A program made the translations under genes and the position numbers. Below, piece by piece: positions 27,779-35,278 of a DNA stretch of 64,000 nucleotides. The stretch's first letter is position 1. Every line of letters begins with the position of its first letter. The DNA is taken from assembly GCF_001014615.2 (NCBI RefSeq), contig NZ_LBCQ02000003.1:248001-312000 (forward strand), given 5' to 3'. The notes under the pieces were generated by a model. That model ran no database searches, was not told the origin of the DNA, and was given only the letters and a program-made list of their open reading frames with translations. Source of the stretch: Aquamicrobium sp. LC103 (lineage in GTDB: Bacteria > Pseudomonadota > Alphaproteobacteria > Rhizobiales > Rhizobiaceae).

Positions 27779-28240
27779 CTATGCAGCCACGCTTGCGGCC
27801 GCGACCGGATGAATGGCATGGAAGGGCACGCAGAGCCGGTTCCAGACATTGATCATGCCGATCAGAACGGTGAGGTTCACCACATCCTGCTCGCTGAAAT
27901 GCCTCATCACCTCGGCATAGGCGGCGTCGTCAACCGGTCCTTCCGAAAGCCGGGTCACCTTCTCGGTCCAGGCGAGCGCCGCCCGCTCCGCATCGCTGAA
28001 GAGCGGCGATTCCCGCCAGGCGGAGACGAGATAGACCCGCTCTTCGCTCTCGCCGTCCGCGCGTGCCTCGCGGCTGTGCATATAGACGCAGTAGGAGCAG
28101 CCATTGATCTGCGAGGCGCGCAGCTTGACGAGATGCATCAGGCCCTTGTCCAGGCCGGATTCGTCGACCGCGGCGTTGAGTGCGCGCACGGCTTTCATCA
28201 GCGTCGGCGCGGCCTTCCAGTAATCGAGACGTGGTTGCAC
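27779..28240 (-). CDS. AhpD-like (carboxymuconolactone decarboxylase family) protein
   Basis: A 153-residue CMD-family protein. The AhpD-type redox motif is present as C48-S-Y-C51 followed by His55 in NGCSYCVYMHSREAR. It is therefore a likely alkylhydroperoxidase-type reductase rather than a decarboxylase. The GTG start at 28240 has AAGGAAG upstream. It lies 33 bases after the Rrf2 regulator gene and belongs with it and DoxX. Confidence 0.9.
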   Translation of the reverse strand: MQPRLDYWKAAPTLMKAVRALNAAVDESGLDKGLMHLVKLRASQINGCSYCVYMHSREARADGESEERVYLVSAWRESPLFSDAERAALAWTEKVTRLSEGPVDDAAYAEVMRHFSEQDVVNLTVLIGMINVWNRLCVPFHAIHPVAAASVAA

Positions 28241-28273
28241 GATCTTCTTCCTTTGGTTTTTGAAAAACTGGGA

Positions 28274-28771
28274 TCAGGCCTGCGGGCGCTGGTGGCGCGC
28301 GACGAAGCCGCAGGCGAATTTGATGGCGCGCGGATCGGCGTCGGCACGGTAGCCTTCGATCACGTCCGACAGCCTGGTTTCGGCAAGGGCGGCGCGATAG
28401 GCCCGCTCGGCGCGCAGCATGGCGGCGTTGATGCCGCAGGGCTTCACATAGGCGGCCGCCTCCAGTTTGCCCGGCCCGCGCTGACGGATTTCCGTGCAGC
28501 GGAACGCCGGGGCGGCCCCTTCGACCGCGAGCACGATGTCGAGCAGCGTGATCTTCTCCGGCAGGCGCGCCAGCCGGTAGCCGCCATGCGGACCCGGCAC
28601 GGATTCGAGGATGCGACCCTCCACCAGCGCCTTCAGATGCTTCAGGAGATAGCTCTGCGAAATGCCGTGATACTCGGCGAGAGCGCTTGCCGGCAGCGTC
28701 CTGCCTTCTTCGAGGTTCGCCAGCATCGTCGCGCAATGGATGGCCGCTTCAACGCCTTCACCGAGTTTCAT
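28274..28771 (-). CDS. Rrf2-family transcriptional regulator
   Basis: A 165-residue Rrf2 protein. The winged helix includes ALAEYHGISQSYLLKHLKAL and the wing PGPHGGYRLARLPEKIT. Cysteines at 13, 92 and 112 are candidates for an Fe-S cluster or redox sensing, but the compact three-Cys spacing of IscR/NsrR is not kept. It probably represses itself and the downstream AhpD and DoxX genes through the inverted repeat just upstream. The exact signal is unknown. Confidence 0.9.
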   Translation of the reverse strand: MKLGEGVEAAIHCATMLANLEEGRTLPASALAEYHGISQSYLLKHLKALVEGRILESVPGPHGGYRLARLPEKITLLDIVLAVEGAAPAFRCTEIRQRGPGKLEAAAYVKPCGINAAMLRAERAYRAALAETRLSDVIEGYRADADPRAIKFACGFVARHQRPQA

Positions 28772-28786
28772 GTCCGATCTCCTATC

Positions 28787-28821
28787 GTGGATGATTTATA
28801 TCATCGATATTTTGTATCCAC
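28787..28821 (-). promoter_or_regulatory. AT-rich inverted repeat upstream of the Rrf2 gene
   Basis: GTGGAT (28787-28792) is mirrored by ATCCAC (28816-28821), and inside it ATGAT/ATCAT forms a second inverted repeat. It lies 16 bases before the start codon, the usual place for an autoregulatory operator. Confidence 0.5.
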
Positions 28822-28871
28822 AATAAGGAAGTGCCGGGCTCATGCCGTGTGCTGACAAACGCACTCCAGCA

Positions 28872-28897
28872 AAAACGGCGCCCGAAGGCGCCGTTTT
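28872..28897 (-). terminator. Rho-independent terminator after pydA
   Basis: A perfect 11-bp stem, AAAACGGCGCC with GGCGCCGTTTT, around CGAA. On the minus strand it is followed by a TTTTT run and lies 24 bases beyond the pydA stop. Confidence 0.9.
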
Positions 28898-28921
28898 CGG
28901 AAGGAATGCTGCAGAAAGCCC

Positions 28922-30235
28922 CTATTCTGCGGCCACCTTCGTCGCTGGATTGTTTGGATGCGTCGTCCAGTTGGCATAGGCTGGCGACACGGGCTGTCCG
29001 GTGCGCTTGTCCAGGGCTCCGGCGGCGAGCGGCTCCATCGTGATGCAGCCCTCCACCGGGCAGACATTGACGCAGAGATTGCAGCCGACGCATTCCTCTT
29101 CCATCACCTCGAAATGGCGCACGCCGTCGACCATCGAGGTGATCGCCTGGTGCGAGGTGTCCTCGCAGGCGATGTGGCAGCGGCCGCACTTGATGCAGGC
29201 ATCCTGGTCGATATGCGCCTTGGCGACGTAGTTGAGGTTGAGATACTGCCAGTCGGTGACGTTCGGCGTCGCCCGGCCGACGATGTCGTCGAGGCTGCGA
29301 TGGCCCTTCTCGTCCATCCAGTTCTCCAGCCCGGCGATCATCTCCTGGACGATCTTGAAGCCGTAGGTCATCGCCGCGGTGCAGACCTGCACGTTGCCGG
29401 CGCCCAGCGCCATGAATTCGGCCGCGTCCCGCCAGGTGGTGATGCCGCCTATGCCTGAGATCGGCAGTCCGCGCGTTTCCGGATCGCGGGCGATCTCGGC
29501 CACCATGTTCATCGCGATCGGCTTGACCGCCGGCCCGCAATAGCCGCCATGCGAGCCCCTGCCGTCGATCGACGGCTCCGGCGAGAAATTGTCGAGATCG
29601 ACCGACGTGATCGAGTTGATCGTGTTGATCAGCGAAACGGCATCCGTTCCACCCGCTCTGGCTGCCCGCGCGGGCTTGCGGATATCGGTGATGTTGGGCG
29701 TCAGCTTGGTGATGACCGGCATGCGGGTATATTGCTTGCACCAGCGCACCACCATCTCGATATATTCCGGCACCTGGCCGACGGCGGCCCCCATGCCGCG
29801 CTCCGACATGCCGTGCGGGCAGCCGAAATTGAGCTCGATGCCGTCCGCGCCGGTTTCCTCGACCAGCGGCAGGATCGCCTTCCAGCTCTCCTCCGCGCAG
29901 GGCACCATGATCGAGGCGACCAGCGCGCGGTCCGGCCAGTTCATCTTCACCTGCTTCATCTCGCGCAGGTTGACGTATAGGTCGCGGTCTGTGATCAGCT
30001 CGATATTGTTGAAGCCGAGCAGCCGGCGGTCGGCGCCCCAGATCGCGCCGTAGCGCGGACCGTTGACATTGACGACCGGCGGTCCCTCCTCGCCCAGCGT
30101 CTTCCACACCACACCGCCCCAGCCGGCCTTGAACGCGCGCTCGACATTGTAGGCCTTGTCGGTCGGCGGCGCGGAGGCAAGCCAGAACGGATTCGGCGAC
30201 TTGATGCCCACGAAATCGTTGCGAATGTCTGCCAT
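28922..30235 (-). CDS. preA: NAD-dependent dihydropyrimidine dehydrogenase, catalytic subunit
   Basis: A 437-residue subunit that reduces uracil and thymine to the dihydro forms. The N-terminal FMN-binding TIM barrel is like dihydroorotate dehydrogenase and includes NFGCPHGMSERGMG. The C-terminal part has two 4Fe-4S motifs, CIKCGRCHIAC and CVGCNLCVNVC. It pairs with the PreT/PydX subunit. The position that I recall as the catalytic Cys of mammalian DPD (in an ACGQ context) reads GAAVGQ here, with Val152. It ends at a strong terminator. Confidence 0.95.
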   Translation of the reverse strand: MADIRNDFVGIKSPNPFWLASAPPTDKAYNVERAFKAGWGGVVWKTLGEEGPPVVNVNGPRYGAIWGADRRLLGFNNIELITDRDLYVNLREMKQVKMNWPDRALVASIMVPCAEESWKAILPLVEETGADGIELNFGCPHGMSERGMGAAVGQVPEYIEMVVRWCKQYTRMPVITKLTPNITDIRKPARAARAGGTDAVSLINTINSITSVDLDNFSPEPSIDGRGSHGGYCGPAVKPIAMNMVAEIARDPETRGLPISGIGGITTWRDAAEFMALGAGNVQVCTAAMTYGFKIVQEMIAGLENWMDEKGHRSLDDIVGRATPNVTDWQYLNLNYVAKAHIDQDACIKCGRCHIACEDTSHQAITSMVDGVRHFEVMEEECVGCNLCVNVCPVEGCITMEPLAAGALDKRTGQPVSPAYANWTTHPNNPATKVAAE

Positions 30236-30317
30236 GGGTTTCTTCCTCTGGCCTCGGCGGGTGCTGACGCCGCCACGCTCTTGCTAAGCACGCTCCCGGC
30301 GCGACGGACGTCCGGGC

Positions 30318-30668
30318 TTATCCATCACATCGAGCGAAGGGCACCGGCTCACCGTCTCCCACGCTCACGAAAATGGTTTCGACGCTGGCTCCCTCGGCCC
30401 GCAGGCGAACCGTCCGTTCATCCATCCGCACGGTCTCGTCACCATTCTGATAGACATTGGCGCAGGAAGCGGTCGTATCGAACGTTTCGCCGCCTGGCCG
30501 CCCTTGCGACCATTCACAGATGGTGTGCTCGTTGAAGCCTAGCCCGTAGCCGTCGATCAGCAGCCGTTCCTCTTTCCGCGGGTCGCACCATTCGCCGTCG
30601 AGCCACGCAGCCGCGGCGGCTGGGAGCGTTCCCATGAGCAAGGCGATGATGACGACGGCATATGTCAT
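30318..30668 (-). CDS. Small exported protein inside the preT-preA operon
   Basis: A 116-residue protein of no recognised family. The first ~20 residues form a signal peptide (TYAVVIIALLMGTLPAAAAA). The mature part starts WLDGEWCDP and contains four cysteines, which could form two disulfides in the periplasm. The ATG overlaps the preT stop as ATGA, so it is translated with it, and preA starts 82 bases further on. A periplasmic or envelope role is likely, but I can name no function. Confidence 0.78.
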   Translation of the reverse strand: MTYAVVIIALLMGTLPAAAAAWLDGEWCDPRKEERLLIDGYGLGFNEHTICEWSQGRPGGETFDTTASCANVYQNGDETVRMDERTVRLRAEGASVETIFVSVGDGEPVPFARCDG

Positions 30669-32011
30669 GCGAGCGCCCGGTTGATGCTCTCCGCCGCGTC
30701 GCGCCCCTGCGCCACCGCGGAGACCGTGAGATCGTCGCCGCCGAATATGCAGTCGCCGCCGGCCCACACTCCGGGAAGCGAGGTGCGGCCCTCTGCGTCG
30801 ACCTTGATGCGCCCGCCCTCGAGCGTGATCGTCGGCCCGCTGCCGTTGAGCGCCGAGGACGAGAAGCTCTGGCCGATCGCCTTGAATATCTGGTCGGCCT
30901 GCAGCGTCAGCGTCTCGCCGGTCCCGGCGAGCCTGCCGTCCTTCAGCGCCGTGTATTCCAGCTCGATCGCCACCGCCCTGCCGTCTTCGGCGATCACCCG
31001 CCTCGGTCGCAGCCAGTGCCGCAGCACCACGCCGTTGGACGCCGCCAACTCCTGCTCGAACTCCGAAGCGTTCATGTGCTCCTGGCCGCGGCGATAGCAG
31101 ACCGTCACCTCCTCGGCGCCGAGCAGCTTCGACTGCACGGCGGCGTCGATCGCCGTCATGCCGCCGCCGATCACGACCACGCGCCTTCCGACCGGCAGCG
31201 CGGTCAGATCCCGCGCCTGGCGCAGCGTGGCGATGAAATCGACCGCGTTCTCGACGCCCTCGGCTTCCTCGCCGTCGGCACGCAACGCGTTCACGCCGGC
31301 AAGCCCCATGCCGAGAAACACGGCGTCATGGAGCGCCGTCAGCTCGGAAAGATGGAAGTCCCGGCCGAGCGCCTTGCCGTTCTCCGTTCTGATGCCGCCG
31401 ATCGCGGTGACGTAGTCGATCTCGGCCTGTGCGAAATCGTCCGTGCTCTTGTAGGCCGCGATGCCGTATTCGTTGAGCCCGCCGGCCTTGGGCCGCGCCT
31501 CGAATATGGTGACGTCGTGGCCATGGCGGGCCAGGCGATGCGCGGCGGCAAGCCCCGCCGGCCCCGCCCCCACCACCGCGACCTTGCGGCCGGTCGGCTC
31601 GGCGCGGGCGTAGAACTGCTTGGCCGCGCCCATCGCGGCATCGGTGGCGTAGCGCTGCAGCCGGCCGATCTGCACCGGCTTGCCCTCCGCCGCCTCGCGC
31701 ACGCAGGCCTCCTCGCACAGCGTCTCGGTCGGGCAGACGCGGGCGCACATGCCGCCGAGAATGTTCTGGTCGAAGATGGTCTTGGCCGAGCCGAGCGGAT
31801 TGCCGGTCGCGATCTGCCGGATGAACATCGGAATGTCGATGGAGGTCGGACACGCCTGCATGCAGGGCGCGTCGTAGCAGAAATAGCAGCGATCCGCCTC
31901 CACCAGCGCCTCGTGATGGTCGAGCGGCGGGTGCAGATCGGAAAAATTCTCGGCATATTGCGCGGGTGCAAGCCTTCCGCCGGCTATGCCGTCCTTGAAC
32001 TGACCTTCCAT
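30665..32011 (-). CDS. preT: Dihydropyrimidine dehydrogenase, NAD(P)H-oxidising flavin/Fe-S subunit
   Basis: A 448-residue GltD-like flavoprotein. The N-terminal cysteine clusters CYFCYDAPCMQACP and MCARVCPTETLCEEAC bind Fe-S centres. The FAD site GAGPAGLAAAHRLA and the NAD(P) site VVIGGGMTAIDAA follow. It passes electrons to PreA. A RutR-like box lies 51-66 bases before the start codon. It is the first gene of this operon, separated by about 6 kb of other genes from the main pyrimidine operon. Confidence 0.95.
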   Translation of the reverse strand: MEGQFKDGIAGGRLAPAQYAENFSDLHPPLDHHEALVEADRCYFCYDAPCMQACPTSIDIPMFIRQIATGNPLGSAKTIFDQNILGGMCARVCPTETLCEEACVREAAEGKPVQIGRLQRYATDAAMGAAKQFYARAEPTGRKVAVVGAGPAGLAAAHRLARHGHDVTIFEARPKAGGLNEYGIAAYKSTDDFAQAEIDYVTAIGGIRTENGKALGRDFHLSELTALHDAVFLGMGLAGVNALRADGEEAEGVENAVDFIATLRQARDLTALPVGRRVVVIGGGMTAIDAAVQSKLLGAEEVTVCYRRGQEHMNASEFEQELAASNGVVLRHWLRPRRVIAEDGRAVAIELEYTALKDGRLAGTGETLTLQADQIFKAIGQSFSSSALNGSGPTITLEGGRIKVDAEGRTSLPGVWAGGDCIFGGDDLTVSAVAQGRDAAESINRALA

Positions 32012-32061
32012 CTCAGTTCCCCGTTATTGTTGTTTTGAGGAAGGCTAGCACAGTTTATTTT

Positions 32062-32077
32062 TTTATCAATTGGTCAA
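32062..32077. promoter_or_regulatory. Candidate RutR-type operator upstream of preT
   Basis: TTTATCAATTGGTCAA on the plus strand keeps one perfect half-site (TGGTCAA) and five of seven bases of the other, against TTGACCANNTGGTCAA. It lies in an AT-rich promoter region and covers a minus-strand TTGACC that could serve as the -35. Confidence 0.65.
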
Positions 32078-32150
32078 TTTTCGAGTCCTCACGAGGCGTG
32101 GCCAAGTAAAGTTGACTACGATAATCACCTTTTCTTCGACGAAAGAAAGA

Positions 32151-32645
32151 TCACGCGGCAATCGCCGCGGCCAGAAGCATGAAGCTGGCCAGGCTCAGAA
32201 CGGCCCTCACCACATGCGAACGCTCCCAGCGATTGCGGAGCGCCCTCCAGTCGGCCGCCTCACCCTTTCCGCCCAATCGCGGCCCCGCGCCGAAGAACCC
32301 CCTTCCCGCCCCTTCGAGCCGTGTCTCTCTCAGCCAGAAATTGTTGACCGGGTGGGTGAGAAGCCAATAGGCGAGATGCGCCGCCGCAAGCGCCACAAGC
32401 GCGCCCAGCGTCAGCCGGAACGCCGCCCCGCTCGGCTGCGGGAAAGCCAGCACGGCGAGCGCGACGATGCCCAGCGGCTCCGCCGCCCCGGCGATCGTGA
32501 AGCCGGGATAGTAGATCGGCTGGACCGCCAGATACTCCTTCTCCGACAACCGCATCTTGCCCGGAAGCTCGAGCGCGTGGGCCAGCGACAGAGCCATGGC
32601 GACGGCCACCAGCAGCATCGCCGTCAATTCGAGGGCGAAGATCAT
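32151..32645 (-). CDS. DUF1772-like four-helix membrane protein
   Basis: A 164-residue inner-membrane protein with four hydrophobic segments. The LAHALELPGKMRL start and the late HPVNNFW plus WERSHVVRAVLSL segments fit the DUF1772/anthrone-oxygenase-like family. GGAGG lies seven bases before the ATG at 32645, so the start is well supported. It stands between preT and the MttB-like gene with no obvious operon partner. The family's bacterial function is undefined. Confidence 0.72.
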   Translation of the reverse strand: MIFALELTAMLLVAVAMALSLAHALELPGKMRLSEKEYLAVQPIYYPGFTIAGAAEPLGIVALAVLAFPQPSGAAFRLTLGALVALAAAHLAYWLLTHPVNNFWLRETRLEGAGRGFFGAGPRLGGKGEAADWRALRNRWERSHVVRAVLSLASFMLLAAAIAA

Positions 32646-32883
32646 CTTCCATCCTCCATCGACATGAAGACCTATCCTGGCGAAGCGCGGAATTTCCGGA
32701 TTGTTCCCGTCCCGGCCCGCCGCCAAGTATTTTCCGACGGCGCCCGTCGCGTTAACCGCCCGCACCGGGGGCCAACGTCCGCGCGCGCCGTTCTTCCTGT
32801 CGCTTCAGCAGGTTGAAAGAGATTTCGGAATCAGGATGAAAGGAAGTTGATTCCATTCATGAGCCACCAACCGTTGCCCCACA

Positions 32884-34425
32884 TCACGGCTCGCCCGCGC
32901 CGATCTCTTCCCGCCGCTTCGCGACATAGGCGTCCAGCTCTTCCCGCACGACCGGATCCATCGCCGGCTCTTCATATTGCTGCAGCGCCTTCTTCCAGAG
33001 AAGCGTGGCGCGCGCGGTGGCATCGAGGCCGCCGGCCTCCCGCCAGCTCTCGAAATTCTGCCAATTGGAGAGAAGCGGCTGGTAGAAGGCCGTCGAATAG
33101 CGCTCCAGCGTGTGCGGATCGCCGAAGAAATGCCCGCCCGTCGGCACGCGGCCCAACGCATCCAGCGCCAGTTCGCCCGCGTCGACCGCGATCGGCCGCA
33201 GGAACTCCATCATGTGCTGTATCATCTCGACGTCGAGGACGAGCTTCTCGAAGGAGGCCGTCAGCCCGCCCTCCTGCCAGCCGGCGGCGTGGTAGACGAG
33301 ATTGCCGTGGCCGAGCACCGCGCCCCATAGCGCCATCATCGTCTCGTAGGCGCCCTGCGCGTCGGCGGCGTTGGAGGCCGAGCCAGGCGTCGTGCGATAG
33401 GGAAGATCGTAACGCCGCGCGAGCTGGCCCGACGCGATGTTGGCCTTTGCGTTCTCCGGCGTGCCGAAGGCCGGCGCGCCGGAACGCATGTCGACATTGG
33501 AGGTGAAGGCGCCGTAGATCACCGGCGCGCCGGGCCGCACGAGCTGCGTCAGCACCACCCCGAACAGCGCCTCGGCATTCTGCTGGGCGAGCGCGCCGGC
33601 AAGCGTCACCGGGCTCATCGCCCCCATCAGCGTGAACGGCGTGACGCAGACCGACTGGCCGAATTCGGCCATGGTCATCAGCCCCTCGGCCATCGCCTCG
33701 TCGAAGCGGCGCGGCGAGTTGACGGAGATGATCGTCGTCACGCCCGGATCGTCCGCCATCTGCCCGAGCGTCATTGCGCGGCTGATCGCCATCATAGCGA
33801 TGCCGTCGAGCGCCCTGCCCCGCCCGATCGCCGAGACGTGAAAGCTCTTGTCGGTCTGCGTCAGATTGGCGAGATAGGTGTCGAGATGGCGCGAATTCGC
33901 CGGCAGCTCGATCGGCGCGCAGACCTGGTTGCCGAGCATGTGGATGCAGTTGAAATGCTGCGCCAGCCGAACGAGGTCGCGATAGTCGGCAAGGTTGCCG
34001 GCCCGCCTGCCGCGCTCCATGTCGTGAACGTTGGGCGGTCCGGCGACGAGCGTGAAATTGATCTCGTTGCCACCGAGATGGATTGCTCTGGCGGGATTGC
34101 GCGGCGTCAGCGTAAAGCACGGCTTCGTCGTCTGGAGCGCTTCATCCACGAGTCCGCGGTCGAGCCGCACCGTCTGGCTCGCACGGTCCACGTCCGCGCC
34201 GGCCTTCTCGAACAGCGAAAGCGCGCGCGCGCTCATCACCTCGATCCCGAGATTTTCGAGGATAAGCATCGAGGCGTCGTGAATCGCCTCGACTTGGTCC
34301 TCGGACAGAAGTGCCATCGGCGGATAGGGGCTTTGCACCCTTCGCGGCGGCAGTTGCGGGATCGCGCCGTGCTCCCTGGCATTGGCGCGGTCGGCGGATC
34401 GGCGGCGACGGATCGGCGTGCTCAT
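32884..34425 (-). CDS. Trimethylamine methyltransferase (MttB) family protein, non-pyrrolysine
   Basis: A 513-residue MttB-superfamily protein; an alternative ATG at 34434 would add three residues. Features include LILENLGIEVMSARAL near the start, FTLVAGPPNVHDMERGRR and the late VPTGGHFFGDPHTLERYS. No in-frame TAG is read through, so it is a non-Pyl member; those studied elsewhere demethylate glycine betaine, proline betaine or carnitine onto a corrinoid protein. No MtbC-like corrinoid protein or activator gene is adjacent, so the partner must lie elsewhere. Confidence 0.85.
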   Translation of the reverse strand: MSTPIRRRRSADRANAREHGAIPQLPPRRVQSPYPPMALLSEDQVEAIHDASMLILENLGIEVMSARALSLFEKAGADVDRASQTVRLDRGLVDEALQTTKPCFTLTPRNPARAIHLGGNEINFTLVAGPPNVHDMERGRRAGNLADYRDLVRLAQHFNCIHMLGNQVCAPIELPANSRHLDTYLANLTQTDKSFHVSAIGRGRALDGIAMMAISRAMTLGQMADDPGVTTIISVNSPRRFDEAMAEGLMTMAEFGQSVCVTPFTLMGAMSPVTLAGALAQQNAEALFGVVLTQLVRPGAPVIYGAFTSNVDMRSGAPAFGTPENAKANIASGQLARRYDLPYRTTPGSASNAADAQGAYETMMALWGAVLGHGNLVYHAAGWQEGGLTASFEKLVLDVEMIQHMMEFLRPIAVDAGELALDALGRVPTGGHFFGDPHTLERYSTAFYQPLLSNWQNFESWREAGGLDATARATLLWKKALQQYEEPAMDPVVREELDAYVAKRREEIGAGEP

Positions 34426-34642
34426 ACGGCGCATTGAACAACCGGCCGGAGACGATCACTGCCAGAAAAGCGTCACCCGCAGGCGAAATTTTATCTGGAG
34501 CGGCACCTGATTCATATAATTATCTCTCAGGCGACCATTTATGTCGTGTTATCGCCAATCGGTATCGACACATTTCGCGCGGGAAACATGGTTAATCCCC
34601 TCGGCAAGACTCCCTTTATGATTTGCGGCTAAAGCTCGCCGC

Positions 34643-35236
34643 ATGCACGGGTACAATTTTAGTCGAGTTTTAGCGGTCGCTCTGCTGCTGGGGTTGGCGG
34701 CCTGCGCCACGCCACCGAGCCGCATCAACAATGTCTGCGCGGTCTTCGACCAGCGCGACGGATGGGTCAACAACTGGTATTCGTCGGCATCGCGCGCGGA
34801 ACGGAAATATGGTGTGCCGGTGCCGGTGCTGATGGCGACCATCCGCAAGGAATCCGGCTTCAAGCACAATGCCCGGCCGCCGCGCGGCAAGCTTTTCGGC
34901 GTCATTCCCTGGAAACGCGCTTCGTCGGCCTACGGCTATTCGCAGGCGCTGAACGGCACCTGGGATCAGTACAGGCGCGAGACCGGTCGCTTCGGCGCGC
35001 GGCGCTCGAATTTCTCGGACGCGGTCGATTTCGTCGGCTGGTACCACTCCAAGACGGCCGACAGGCACGGCGTCGCCCGCGACGACACCTATAGCCTCTA
35101 CCTCGCCTATTATCTCGGCTGGGGCGGCTACGGCCGGGGCGACTGGAAGAGCAAGCCCGGCATCCAGAAATATGCGCGCGACACCGAGCAGATGGCCCAG
35201 CGCTACGCCGCACAGCTCCAGCAATGCCGGCGGTGA
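34643..35236 (+). CDS. Lytic transglycosylase (SLT) lipoprotein
   Basis: A 197-residue lipoprotein with the lipobox LLGLAAC, so Cys21 would be acylated. The SLT domain shows the catalytic glutamate in ATIRKESGFKHNARPPRGK and the following SSAYGYSQAL with GTWDQYR. It cleaves peptidoglycan at the outer-membrane inner face or the periplasm. It is a single gene in an AT-richer intergenic context, convergent with the peptide ABC ATPase gene. No obvious Shine-Dalgarno is seen before the ATG. Confidence 0.87.
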   Translation: MHGYNFSRVLAVALLLGLAACATPPSRINNVCAVFDQRDGWVNNWYSSASRAERKYGVPVPVLMATIRKESGFKHNARPPRGKLFGVIPWKRASSAYGYSQALNGTWDQYRRETGRFGARRSNFSDAVDFVGWYHSKTADRHGVARDDTYSLYLAYYLGWGGYGRGDWKSKPGIQKYARDTEQMAQRYAAQLQQCRR

Positions 35237-35278
35237 GCCGCGGCTATCGAGGACAGCCGCGCGGAAAACGCTCCGGCC

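Noticed and set aside
34435-34642. AT-richer gap as a mobile-element scar
   Set aside because: No inverted or direct repeats or transposase remnants are seen; it is more simply a promoter region for the transglycosylase gene.
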